DNA of 64,000 nucleotides. It comes from Bifidobacterium dentium JCM 1195 = DSM 20436. Its GTDB lineage: Bacteria > Actinomycetota > Actinomycetes > Actinomycetales > Bifidobacteriaceae. This document shows positions 57,712 through 64,000 of the stretch, one piece after another. Below the pieces are notes generated by a model. It searched no databases. It had not been told where the DNA came from and saw nothing but the letters and a program-made list of their open reading frames with translations. Location of the stretch: the NCBI RefSeq assembly GCF_001042595.1, contig NZ_AP012326.1:2571670-2635669 (forward strand), given 5' to 3'. The translations under genes and the position numbers were made by a program. The first letter of the stretch is position 1, and each line of letters opens with the position of its first letter.

Positions 57712-59019
57712 TCACTGCTGCTGCATGAGCAGATCGACGATTCGGTTCATGTCGTCTTCGGATTTGAACACGATTTCGATGCGGCCATGCTTCTTGGATC
57801 CCTTGATTGACACCTTGGTACCGAAACGTTGTTCAAGACCCATTTGCACCGGAGTACCAGCCCAGGGATTCAGCTTATTCGCCTTGGGTTTCTTCGGCTG
57901 ATCGCTTTCGGAAACCTTCATCGACACGATTTCCTCGGTGCTACGCACCGACAATCCTTCGGAAATAATGCGAGTCGCCAGCTGTTCCATGTCAGATTCG
58001 GCAGGCAGGCCCAACAATGCGCGGGCATGTCCGGCGGAAAGCAGTCCCGAAGCGACTTTTTTCTGTACGACCGCCGGCAGATGCAGCAACCGCAGGGTAT
58101 TGGCAATCTGCGGGCGTGACTTCGAAACGGATTTGGAAAGCTGCGCCTGCGTTAAACCGAAATCATCGATCATCTGCTGATATGCGGCCGCCTCTTCCAA
58201 TGGATTCAATGCAACACGATGCAGATTCTCCAGCAAGGCATCGCGCAGCATATCGTCATCCGCAGTGGTTTTGACGATTGCCGGTATCGTCTTCAGACCG
58301 GCAATCTGCGAAGCACGCCAACGACGCTCGCCCATGATGAGCTCGTACATGCTGTCCATGCGGGCCTCGAACATATTATGGGCCTCAGACGCATTCTTTG
58401 CGCTCTCCTGCGCCTGTTCACGCTGTTCCTTACGTGCGGCCTCGATCTGCTCGCTTGGGCGCTTACGCACAACGATTGGCTGAAGCACGCCGACTTCCTG
58501 AATGGAGTCAGCCAACTCACGCAAATCATCCTCATCAAAGATGGTGCGTGGCTGATGCAGATTCGGACCAACGTCACTGAGCCGTAATTCAACAAGATAG
58601 CCGCCTTGAACCGGCAACAATTCCGGCTCTTCGTTCTTCTTGTCAGATGATTCGGTTTCACGTGAAACACTTGTTTGTTTTTCAACCGACTGTTGCGACG
58701 ATTCCACCCCCAGACCGGAACTACCGAAGAACATATCCGCAGGATGGGCGGTTTCATTCAAGGTAATGGAAGGCATTGCATTCCGTCGACTTGAAGTTTT
58801 TTTCGCAGTTTCACGTGAAACACTCTTTTTGCCGGACTGTTTCATGCCATGCACGGCATCGACGGAGGCCTGTGCAGTAGCAACGGAAGTCTTGCTATCC
58901 TGCGGTTTCTCGGCAGCGGCTTGAGGTTCCTGCACAACATCTTCGTGCTTCTGGCTCTCCCCCGGCAAAGCGGGGAATAACGCTCCAAGACCCTTGCCCA
59001 AACGCGACTTCGTAGCCAT
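57712..59019 (-). CDS. parB: Chromosome-partitioning protein ParB
   Basis: This 435-residue CTP-dependent parS-binding clamp has a long disordered N-terminal region (1-135), starting with the ParA-interacting KSRLGKGLGALFP. The N-terminal domain (about 140-265) has HQPRTIFDED, GVLQPIVVR and GERRWRA. The helix-turn-helix parS-binding domain (about 275-355) has LTQAQLSKSVSKSRPQIANTLRLL and SAGHARALLGL. A C-terminal dimerisation domain (about 385-435) ends the protein. Unusually, a Glu/Lys/Ala-rich insertion of about 39 residues (186-224) separates PIVVR from YELIMGERR. Two parS sites lie within its coding sequence and specify VSRET at 67-71 and 118-122. Confidence 0.95.
   Translation of the reverse strand: MATKSRLGKGLGALFPALPGESQKHEDVVQEPQAAAEKPQDSKTSVATAQASVDAVHGMKQSGKKSVSRETAKKTSSRRNAMPSITLNETAHPADMFFGSSGLGVESSQQSVEKQTSVSRETESSDKKNEEPELLPVQGGYLVELRLSDVGPNLHQPRTIFDEDDLRELADSIQEVGVLQPIVVRKRPSEQIEAARKEQREQAQESAKNASEAHNMFEARMDSMYELIMGERRWRASQIAGLKTIPAIVKTTADDDMLRDALLENLHRVALNPLEEAAAYQQMIDDFGLTQAQLSKSVSKSRPQIANTLRLLHLPAVVQKKVASGLLSAGHARALLGLPAESDMEQLATRIISEGLSVRSTEEIVSMKVSESDQPKKPKANKLNPWAGTPVQMGLEQRFGTKVSIKGSKKHGRIEIVFKSEDDMNRIVDLLMQQQ
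58654..58669. other. parS: parS site 2 (inside parB)
   Basis: GGTTTCACGTGAAACA differs from the parS consensus TGTTTCACGTGAAACA at the first base only. It is in the parB reading frame and encodes VSRET (residues 118-122) in the disordered N-terminal region. Confidence 0.88.
58807..58822. other. parS: parS site 3 (inside parB)
   Basis: AGTTTCACGTGAAACA has one mismatch to the parS consensus. It encodes a second VSRET (residues 67-71), 153 bp from site 2 and in the same frame. Confidence 0.88.
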
Positions 59020-59021
59020 AA

Positions 59022-60002
59022 TCAGTTCTCGTTTCTTCTCGCATCAATAGCCTGCAGCACCGTCGGGGAACGACGTGCGATTTCCAATGCAGCCTCGCAA
59101 TAGGAAATCGCTCCCATACCTTTCGGATCGTAGGCGATCACACTCTGATTGAAACTCGGAGCTTCGGAGATTTTCACCGTACGCGGAATGGTGGTGTCAA
59201 GCACGATGGTCGGATAGTGCTTTTTGACTTCCTCATGCACTTCACGGCTCAACAGCGTACGCTTATCAAACATCGTGACCAGCATGGTGGATACCAGCAG
59301 GGCGGGATTGAAATGCTCCTGCACCAAACCGATGGTGTTAATCAGTTGTCCAAGTCCCTCCAGTGCGTAATACTCCGCCTGAATTGGGATCAACATCTCC
59401 GTAACCGCGCACATGGCATTGATGACCAACAGTCCCAAACTCGGAGGGCAGTCGATGATCACATAATCATAGTGCTGTTCGCTGGTGTTCAGAAATTCAT
59501 CGACCGCACGTTTGAGCAACACATTACGGTCAGCCATATCGGCGACTTCCAGCTCGGCACCACTCAGATCGATGGAGGCCGGCACCACGTCGAGCAATTC
59601 ACAATCAGGACAGGTCTGCTTGACTTCGGCAATGCTCATACGCCCTTCAAGCACGTCATACACGGAAGGTTCCCCCGAGGTATGCCGCGCTCCAAGAGCG
59701 GTGGAAGCGTTCCCTTGCGGATCCATATCAATCAGTAATACTCGGGCACCATACTGTGCCAGCGCGGAGGAAACGTTCACCGCGGTCGTCGTTTTGCCGA
59801 CGCCACCTTTCTGATTGGCTACGGCAATCATGCGAGTACGTTCCGGCTTAGGGAACGTCACCTTCTGCAGAGCACGATATCGCGATGATTCATCAGCTAT
59901 CTGTGCGCCTAACGGGGAGGAGCTTCCTCCGAAAATACGTTTAATGGTATCCGTGGCGGATTCCATAGACGTCAGGTTGTCTGGTCCTTCAGGTCCAGTC
60001 AT
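59022..60002 (-). CDS. parA: Chromosome-partitioning ATPase ParA (Soj)
   Basis: This 326-residue deviant-Walker ATPase positions ParB-parS complexes. The P-loop is KGGVGKTTTAVN, preceded by MIAVANQ; the switch regions are DMDPQGNAS and VIIDCPPSLGLL. A 57-residue N-terminal extension precedes the ATPase core, typical of actinobacterial chromosomal ParA. It ends 2 bp before the parB start. The ribosome site GGAGGGC precedes 60002. Confidence 0.95.
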   Translation of the reverse strand: MTGPEGPDNLTSMESATDTIKRIFGGSSSPLGAQIADESSRYRALQKVTFPKPERTRMIAVANQKGGVGKTTTAVNVSSALAQYGARVLLIDMDPQGNASTALGARHTSGEPSVYDVLEGRMSIAEVKQTCPDCELLDVVPASIDLSGAELEVADMADRNVLLKRAVDEFLNTSEQHYDYVIIDCPPSLGLLVINAMCAVTEMLIPIQAEYYALEGLGQLINTIGLVQEHFNPALLVSTMLVTMFDKRTLLSREVHEEVKKHYPTIVLDTTIPRTVKISEAPSFNQSVIAYDPKGMGAISYCEAALEIARRSPTVLQAIDARRNEN

Positions 60003-60079
60003 GAACTAGCCCTCCTCGATTACTTACAGTATGTTCAAGTTTCTTCATTTGGGTGGACATGTAGTACATTGTGCGCAAA

Positions 60080-60232
60080 TGTGGATAACTGTGTATAGCT
60101 GGTGGATAACCTACGTGGCGCTTAAAAGAATATCCACAGGATAAACGTTGCAATATAGCGAAATTTTTTCATCCCAAATCATGACGTCTGCAAGTGTGGA
60201 CAAAGTGGATAACTTCGCCAAATTGTGGATAA
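60080..60232. other. Cluster of DnaA-box-like sequences between parA and rsmG
   Basis: The 231-bp gap between parA and rsmG contains TGTGGATAA at 60080-60088 and 60224-60232 (exact complements of TTATCCACA) and single-mismatch versions at 60101-60109 (GGTGGATAA), 60130-60138 (ATATCCACA), 60195-60203 (TGTGGACAA) and 60204-60212 (AGTGGATAA). The region is AT-rich. It may be part of a bipartite origin or a DnaA-binding regulatory cluster. Confidence 0.75.
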
Positions 60233-60233
60233 C

Positions 60234-60983
60234 TTATCTTTTGTCAACCAGCAGAATATGCGTTGACTCCAGTCCCGGCCCCACCTCGGCATCAACCACC
60301 CGAGGACGGACTCCCCCGCTCTTGGCGATCTCCTTCGAGGCCTTATCGATCTCATCTTGTGCGGATTGTCCTTTCAGGGCGACTAGACGACCTCCCGTCT
60401 CAAGCAAGGGCAACGTCCATCCGGAAAGTTTGGTCATGGGCGCTACGGCACGGCAGGTCACCACGGCAAACGGATGACTTGTGGCAATTGGATTACCATC
60501 CAGGTCGAGTACGGGAGTGGTATGCGATATTGCTCCCCTGTTCTTCCTGCTGGTTTTGGAACCGCGGATGGCATCAATCATTGCATTGGCGCGTGACCGC
60601 ACCACCGTGACATTGTCAAGGCCCATGTCGTTGACGCATTCATTGAGCCATTCGACGCGACGTTCCATGGGCTCCACCAGCGTGAACCGATGATCCGACA
60701 GACATGCGGCCGCGACGATTCCAGGGAATCCACCGCCACTACCAATATCAGCCACCGTCTTGAATTGCCTGCGTACCGTTGCTTCACGTACAAATGGCAC
60801 AATCGCCGCAGAATTCAGGATATGTCGTTCCCAGATAATACCGACGTCACGCGGTCCGATAAGTCCGCGGGGCTCTCCCTCCTGTGCTAGTTTGTCATGA
60901 AAGATACGCAACTTCACAAGCGCATCCCCAAGTACTTCTTCCAAAATCGGCGAATCATCAAGTTCGTCAGTCACTTCAGTCAT
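60234..60983 (-). CDS. rsmG: 16S rRNA (guanine-N7)-methyltransferase RsmG (GidB)
   Basis: This 249-residue methyltransferase modifies a guanosine of the 530 loop of 16S rRNA. It has the SAM motif [28 protein letters not shown], and the C-terminal [12 protein letters not shown]. The N-terminal [11 protein letters not shown] replaces the usual RHxxDSL block. It belongs to the rnpA-yidD-yidC-khpB-rsmG-parAB series but is separated from khpB by a terminator and a parS site. Confidence 0.93.
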   Translation of the reverse strand: MTEVTDELDDSPILEEVLGDALVKLRIFHDKLAQEGEPRGLIGPRDVGIIWERHILNSAAIVPFVREATVRRQFKTVADIGSGGGFPGIVAAACLSDHRFTLVEPMERRVEWLNECVNDMGLDNVTVVRSRANAMIDAIRGSKTSRKNRGAISHTTPVLDLDGNPIATSHPFAVVTCRAVAPMTKLSGWTLPLLETGGRLVALKGQSAQDEIDKASKEIAKSGGVRPRVVDAEVGPGLESTHILLVDKR

Positions 60984-61131
60984 GCTCTCTATCCTATAAC
61001 CACAGGGATATCAACCACCTCCATAAATAACATGACGGCAGTGTTATAGTAGAGAGAGGGAGGGCGATGTTCTTTCGTGACAGTCTAAGACGCAACTGGA
61101 ATATTGGCCTTCGAAGCTGTCACACATAAAA

Positions 61132-61153
61132 AACGCCGCACAATGGCGGCGTT
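61132..61153 (-). terminator. Terminator after khpB
   Basis: A perfect 8-bp stem (AACGCCGC / GCGGCGTT) with a 6-nt loop is followed on the minus strand by a T6 run; it ends transcripts from the yidC/khpB side. Confidence 0.85.
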
Positions 61154-61154
61154 A

Positions 61155-61170
61155 TGTTTCACGTGAAACG
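61155..61170. other. parS: parS site 4
   Basis: TGTTTCACGTGAAACG has one mismatch to the parS consensus. It lies between the khpB stop and its terminator. Confidence 0.88.
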
Positions 61171-61172
61171 AA

Positions 61173-61718
61173 TCAGATTTCGACGATATCTTCGAAATCA
61201 TCCTCTTCGGTGGTCGTTCCGGCAGATCCCGACTTGAGGTACACCGTCACATAACGATGCGGCTCTTCACCGTGGGAGCGGGACTTCAGTCCTTCCTCAC
61301 GAACTACATCATGCACGATCTTGCGCTCAAAAGAATTCATCGGCTTAAGATCCACCGGCTCACCGGTTTCACGCGCTTCGTCGATGGCGTCCAATGCGAT
61401 ATCATGCAGACGCTGACGCTTATGCTTAAGATAGCCGTCAACGTCCACGATGAGGTGAGACCGTTCGCCAGTCTTCTGCTGAACCGCCAAACGGGTGAGC
61501 TGCTGCAAGGCATCCACCACTTCCCCATTGCGGCCAATCAGATGCTTGATATCAGTGTCATCATCGGCAACAATCTGTACGGTCGGGCGATTGTTGCGTA
61601 CGCCCATCTCAATATCGCCTTCATAGTCGACGATATCCAGCAATTCTTCAAGATAATCGGCAGCGATATCAGCTTCTTCATTGAGCTGATCGATGGTCTT
61701 TTCATCATCTTGCGCCAT
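61173..61718 (-). CDS. khpB: KH/R3H RNA-binding protein KhpB (Jag)
   Basis: This 181-residue RNA-binding protein has an acidic N-terminal stretch (about 1-40), a KH domain (about 45-115) with HLIGRNGEVVDALQQL, and a C-terminal R3H domain (about 118-175) with MNSFERKIVHDVV and SRSHGEEPHRYV. It sits immediately downstream of yidC, as in most Gram-positives. AGGAG precedes the start at 61718. Confidence 0.93.
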   Translation of the reverse strand: MAQDDEKTIDQLNEEADIAADYLEELLDIVDYEGDIEMGVRNNRPTVQIVADDDTDIKHLIGRNGEVVDALQQLTRLAVQQKTGERSHLIVDVDGYLKHKRQRLHDIALDAIDEARETGEPVDLKPMNSFERKIVHDVVREEGLKSRSHGEEPHRYVTVYLKSGSAGTTTEEDDFEDIVEI

Positions 61719-61800
61719 GGTTGTGTACTCCTTTGAGCGGGGTGTCTGTTCTCAGTCTAAGTCCTGTTTATCACTTCGGTAATAACCCTGAAGGAAGGGC

Positions 61801-61832
61801 GTGTCCCGTGTTTCACGTGAAACACGGGACAC
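61801..61832. other. parS: parS site 5 within a 32-bp palindrome
   Basis: The exact consensus TGTTTCACGTGAAACA lies at 61809-61824. Flanks GTGTCCCG / CGGGACAC extend it to a 32-bp perfect palindrome just after the yidC stop codon. Confidence 0.93.
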
Positions 61833-61837
61833 CTTGC

Positions 61838-62848
61838 TCACTTCTTTTTCTTCTTGCGAGATGGCTGCTGCCGCTGATACCCGTTCTTCGTTTTGCTCTC
61901 GGCTGCGATCTTGGCCTTCTCCAACTCCTCTTCTTCGAGAGATGGAAGGCCGGCCTTGACGCGGCGGGCATTCTCATGTTCGTGATCACGAACGGTCTTG
62001 GCTTCCGCCGCCGGGGAACCCGGAGTCGGGAAGGCGTAGACCTGCCATAGTGAACGACAAAGGTTCAGAATGTTGTTGGCAAGCCAGTACACCAGCACAG
62101 CGAACGGCATGGTGGCACCAGAGAAGATGTACATGATCGGGAACATCCAAAGCATCATCTTCTGCATCATCTCGGTCTGCTTGGTTTGCGGACCATTCTG
62201 AGGCATGTTGCGCTTCATGTTGTTGTACTGCATGAACCACAGGCAGAAGCACATCAGCGCCACGAAGATGGCGATGACGACCTTACCGCCGATGTTGGCC
62301 GTCATGAAGTTATCGGTGACATTGGTATTGAACACCGTGGTCTTGGTGAACTGCAACGCGGTGGCCTGATCAAAAGCGCCCAGCGCGGCACGTTTGCCGC
62401 GGGCGATGTATGGAATGGCCGACAGCGTGTAGAACATGCACATGAATATAGGGCCCTGAATCAGCATCGGCAGACACGAGCCCATCGGGTTCGCGTCGTT
62501 GTCCTGATACAGCTTCATCATTTCACGCTGCATGGCCTCTTTGCTGGCCTGATCGTTTTTGCCCTTGTATTTGTTCTGGATGCGCGCCATCTTCGGCTGG
62601 ATTTCCTGCATTTTGCGCATCGACTTCATGGTCTTGTAGTACAGCGGGAACACGCACGCATGCACCACGAGCACCAGGAAGATGATGGATAGCACCCACG
62701 AGAAGCCGACCGGGTGCATACCCAACAGAGTCAGAAACTTATGGAAAATGGCCATGATCTGCGTCATGAGCCACTCGATTGGCGTCAGGAGCTTATACAA
62801 CCAGCCCCAGAAACCGCTATCGAGGAGAAATTGATTTTGATTCAGCAT
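61838..62848 (-). CDS. yidC: Membrane protein insertase YidC
   Basis: This 336-residue Oxa1/YidC family insertase has five core helices, with the cytoplasmic positively charged hairpin after helix 2 (MKSMRKMQEIQPKMARIQNKYKG). The GSCLPMLIQGPIFMCMFYTLS segment and the conserved Phe/Trp-rich helices support the family. There is no large periplasmic domain, as in Gram-positives. A basic C-terminal tail ends in a run of lysines. Its start codon overlaps the yidD stop. Confidence 0.94.
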   Translation of the reverse strand: MLNQNQFLLDSGFWGWLYKLLTPIEWLMTQIMAIFHKFLTLLGMHPVGFSWVLSIIFLVLVVHACVFPLYYKTMKSMRKMQEIQPKMARIQNKYKGKNDQASKEAMQREMMKLYQDNDANPMGSCLPMLIQGPIFMCMFYTLSAIPYIARGKRAALGAFDQATALQFTKTTVFNTNVTDNFMTANIGGKVVIAIFVALMCFCLWFMQYNNMKRNMPQNGPQTKQTEMMQKMMLWMFPIMYIFSGATMPFAVLVYWLANNILNLCRSLWQVYAFPTPGSPAAEAKTVRDHEHENARRVKAGLPSLEEEELEKAKIAAESKTKNGYQRQQPSRKKKKK

Positions 62849-63171
62849 TGCAGGCCCGTCTCCTTATCGTCTGCGGCCAGTGGTGTGAGTCGTGGCTCTT
62901 CATGAGCCTTTGACCACGAAAATCTATAGCAAATGGAATAGCGCTGCGGAACATCGTCGATTCCCCCGCGACTCCAAGGCCTGCAGCGCAGGATACGCAA
63001 AAAGGCAAGAAGGCCGCCTCTGAGGCAGCCAAAACGTGTCACAGCCTGAATCGCGTAATTGGAACAACTTGGATAGTATCTGCAACAGGGCGGGGTTTTC
63101 GCGGAAATGTGACGCTGATACCAACGTATGGCACGAATCATCCAATCACCGCTACGCCCCATCCTCGTCAT
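62842..63171 (-). CDS. yidD: Membrane protein insertion efficiency factor YidD
   Basis: This 109-residue protein has the YidD core [10 protein letters not shown] followed by [11 protein letters not shown], with the conserved cysteines, and the G-G...[13 protein letters not shown] segment. It aids YidC-dependent insertion. It overlaps rnpA by four bases (ATGA) and yidC by seven, so the three are co-translated. The tail of about 25 residues beyond the core is longer than in many homologues. Confidence 0.92.
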   Translation of the reverse strand: MTRMGRSGDWMIRAIRWYQRHISAKTPPCCRYYPSCSNYAIQAVTRFGCLRGGLLAFLRILRCRPWSRGGIDDVPQRYSICYRFSWSKAHEEPRLTPLAADDKETGLQC

Positions 63172-63530
63172 TGATGTGCTGCCTTACGGCTTATCGCCTC
63201 GAAGCAGGCTGCCATCTGATGATCCAAGGATGAAAAATCGGCATGCGCCGCGCTAGGCTTCGCACGCAAAACGATGTCGCAGGATTCAGGCAGTAAGAAT
63301 TCGTGCTTTCGCGCGAGCACACGGAAACGACGTTTGACGGTATTACGCGTTACTGCGTTACCGACAGCCTTGGAAACGGCCAGACCGACACGTCGGCCAC
63401 TCCTCGCCGTGGAATCGGATATGAAGACATCGTCATGCATTGCATAATGTACGACGATGTCTTCACGCGATACCCTACGACGGCGTTTGAGCACCGCGAC
63501 GAAATCGCGATGGCTTTTCAGCCGTTCCAC
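63168..63530 (-). CDS. rnpA: Ribonuclease P protein component
   Basis: This 120-residue basic protein is the cofactor of RNase P in tRNA 5' maturation. It starts [21 protein letters not shown] and contains the family signature [15 protein letters not shown], with the preceding RRVGLAVSK. It is 20 bp downstream of rpmH, the standard arrangement. Confidence 0.95.
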   Translation of the reverse strand: MERLKSHRDFVAVLKRRRRVSREDIVVHYAMHDDVFISDSTARSGRRVGLAVSKAVGNAVTRNTVKRRFRVLARKHEFLLPESCDIVLRAKPSAAHADFSSLDHQMAACFEAISRKAAHQ

Positions 63531-63550
63531 CGCTATGCCACTAAATACAA

Positions 63551-63685
63551 TCAGGCAGCGAGGGACTTGCGGCCCTTGGCGCGGCGACGATTGATCAGAG
63601 CGCGACCTGCGCGGGTGCGCATGCGATGGCGGAAACCGTGCTTCATGTGACGACGACGGTTGTTCGGCTGGAATGTCCTCTTCAT
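63551..63685 (-). CDS. rpmH: 50S ribosomal protein L34
   Basis: The 44-residue sequence starting [20 protein letters not shown] is a complete L34. The ATG at 63685 is the family start; an in-frame extension to 63739 is not part of the gene. It is the first gene of the minus-strand series leading away from the presumed dnaA-oriC region. Confidence 0.97.
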   Translation of the reverse strand: MKRTFQPNNRRRHMKHGFRHRMRTRAGRALINRRRAKGRKSLAA

Positions 63686-63774
63686 AATTAATGCTCCCGG
63701 TGTTTTAGCCATGCCAAGGCACGGCTCCTCATGAGTCAAGCTCTACTAAATTACTCTGACCCCTGAACACAGTC

Positions 63775-64000
63775 AAAATCATGCGTCGTCCTTCACTGGA
63801 TAAGCGGGGAATCTCCCCCGTGCAATATCCACAAAATCGTTGGAACAACGCCGAATTCCCCACGAAAGTTATCCACAAACTACACTTATGTTATTCACAT
63901 TTCAGACGTTTCAACACGCTAGACGGTGGATAACTTGGGGAAAAAAGAGTAAAAAGAAACAGTTGCACATCCGTAGGCCTTCTATTGGGAAAGGGAATCC
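63775..64000. other. Part of oriC / rpmH-dnaA intergenic region with DnaA boxes
   Basis: DnaA-box-like 9-mers occur at 63869-63877 (TTATCCACA, exact), 63891-63899 (TTATTCACA, exact to TTATNCACA), 63825-63833 (ATATCCACA) and 63925-63933 (GGTGGATAA), followed by an A-rich stretch at 63938-63960. The position upstream of rpmH and the conserved order predict dnaA just beyond the window. Confidence 0.8.

Overview
The window is GC-rich chromosomal DNA of a Bifidobacterium. This rests on the 16S sequence and on the gene order pcnA / Nudix / DUF6049 / murJ-pseudokinase / trxB / parB / parA / rsmG / khpB / yidC / yidD / rnpA / rpmH, which is the conserved arrangement next to oriC in Actinobacteria. 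I did not resolve the species. dnaA is not in the window but is expected just past the right edge, where DnaA boxes cluster. Replication would then run leftwards through the window, so the rRNA operon and the parB-to-rpmH block (both on the minus strand) are co-directional with the fork.

Layout. 1-6.5 kb: cation P-type ATPase, an unannotated 40-codon gene with its own terminator, rlmB-like methyltransferase, DUF4032 kinase-like protein. 6.5-12 kb: orphan sugar-ABC ATPase, a LytTR two-component pair, a small HTH protein overlapping a CLC chloride transporter. 12-18.5 kb: a somewhat more AT-rich block with a five-gene minus-strand operon (formamidase-type enzyme, NitT/TauT-type ABC importer, AtzH-amidase fusion) opposite an FCD-type GntR regulator, with matching operator-like palindromes on both sides. 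It looks like a regulated amide/nitrogen-scavenging island. 18.6-22.1 kb: sugar O-acetyltransferase, aminotransferase, DUF234-type ATPase with a 49-bp palindrome over its promoter.

22.2-38.5 kb: a carbohydrate region. A conventional GH3 beta-glucosidase with a GtrA-like membrane protein is followed by two paralogous GH3 enzymes whose domain order is circularly permuted and which appear membrane-anchored at both ends. The paralogues sit on either side of a complete rRNA operon (16S-23S-5S, minus strand) and a PAP2 phosphatase.

38.7-57.5 kb: cell-envelope and information genes on the plus strand: Ser/Thr kinase, DsbA-like membrane protein, tRNA-Thr(TGT), a tandem C-rich-loop hairpin RNA resembling the actinobacterial 6C RNA, an Rpf-like G5/transglycosylase protein, rsmA, ispE, LytR_C protein, then (divergent to pcnA) Nudix, DUF6049, murJ-pseudokinase, an acetolactate-synthase-like enzyme and trxB.

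57.5-64 kb: origin-proximal block on the minus strand. Five parS-like sites lie between 56.4 and 61.9 kb, two of them inside parB. Six DnaA-box-like 9-mers lie between parA and rsmG, and four more lie upstream of rpmH. I saw no insertion sequences, prophage genes or CRISPR arrays.
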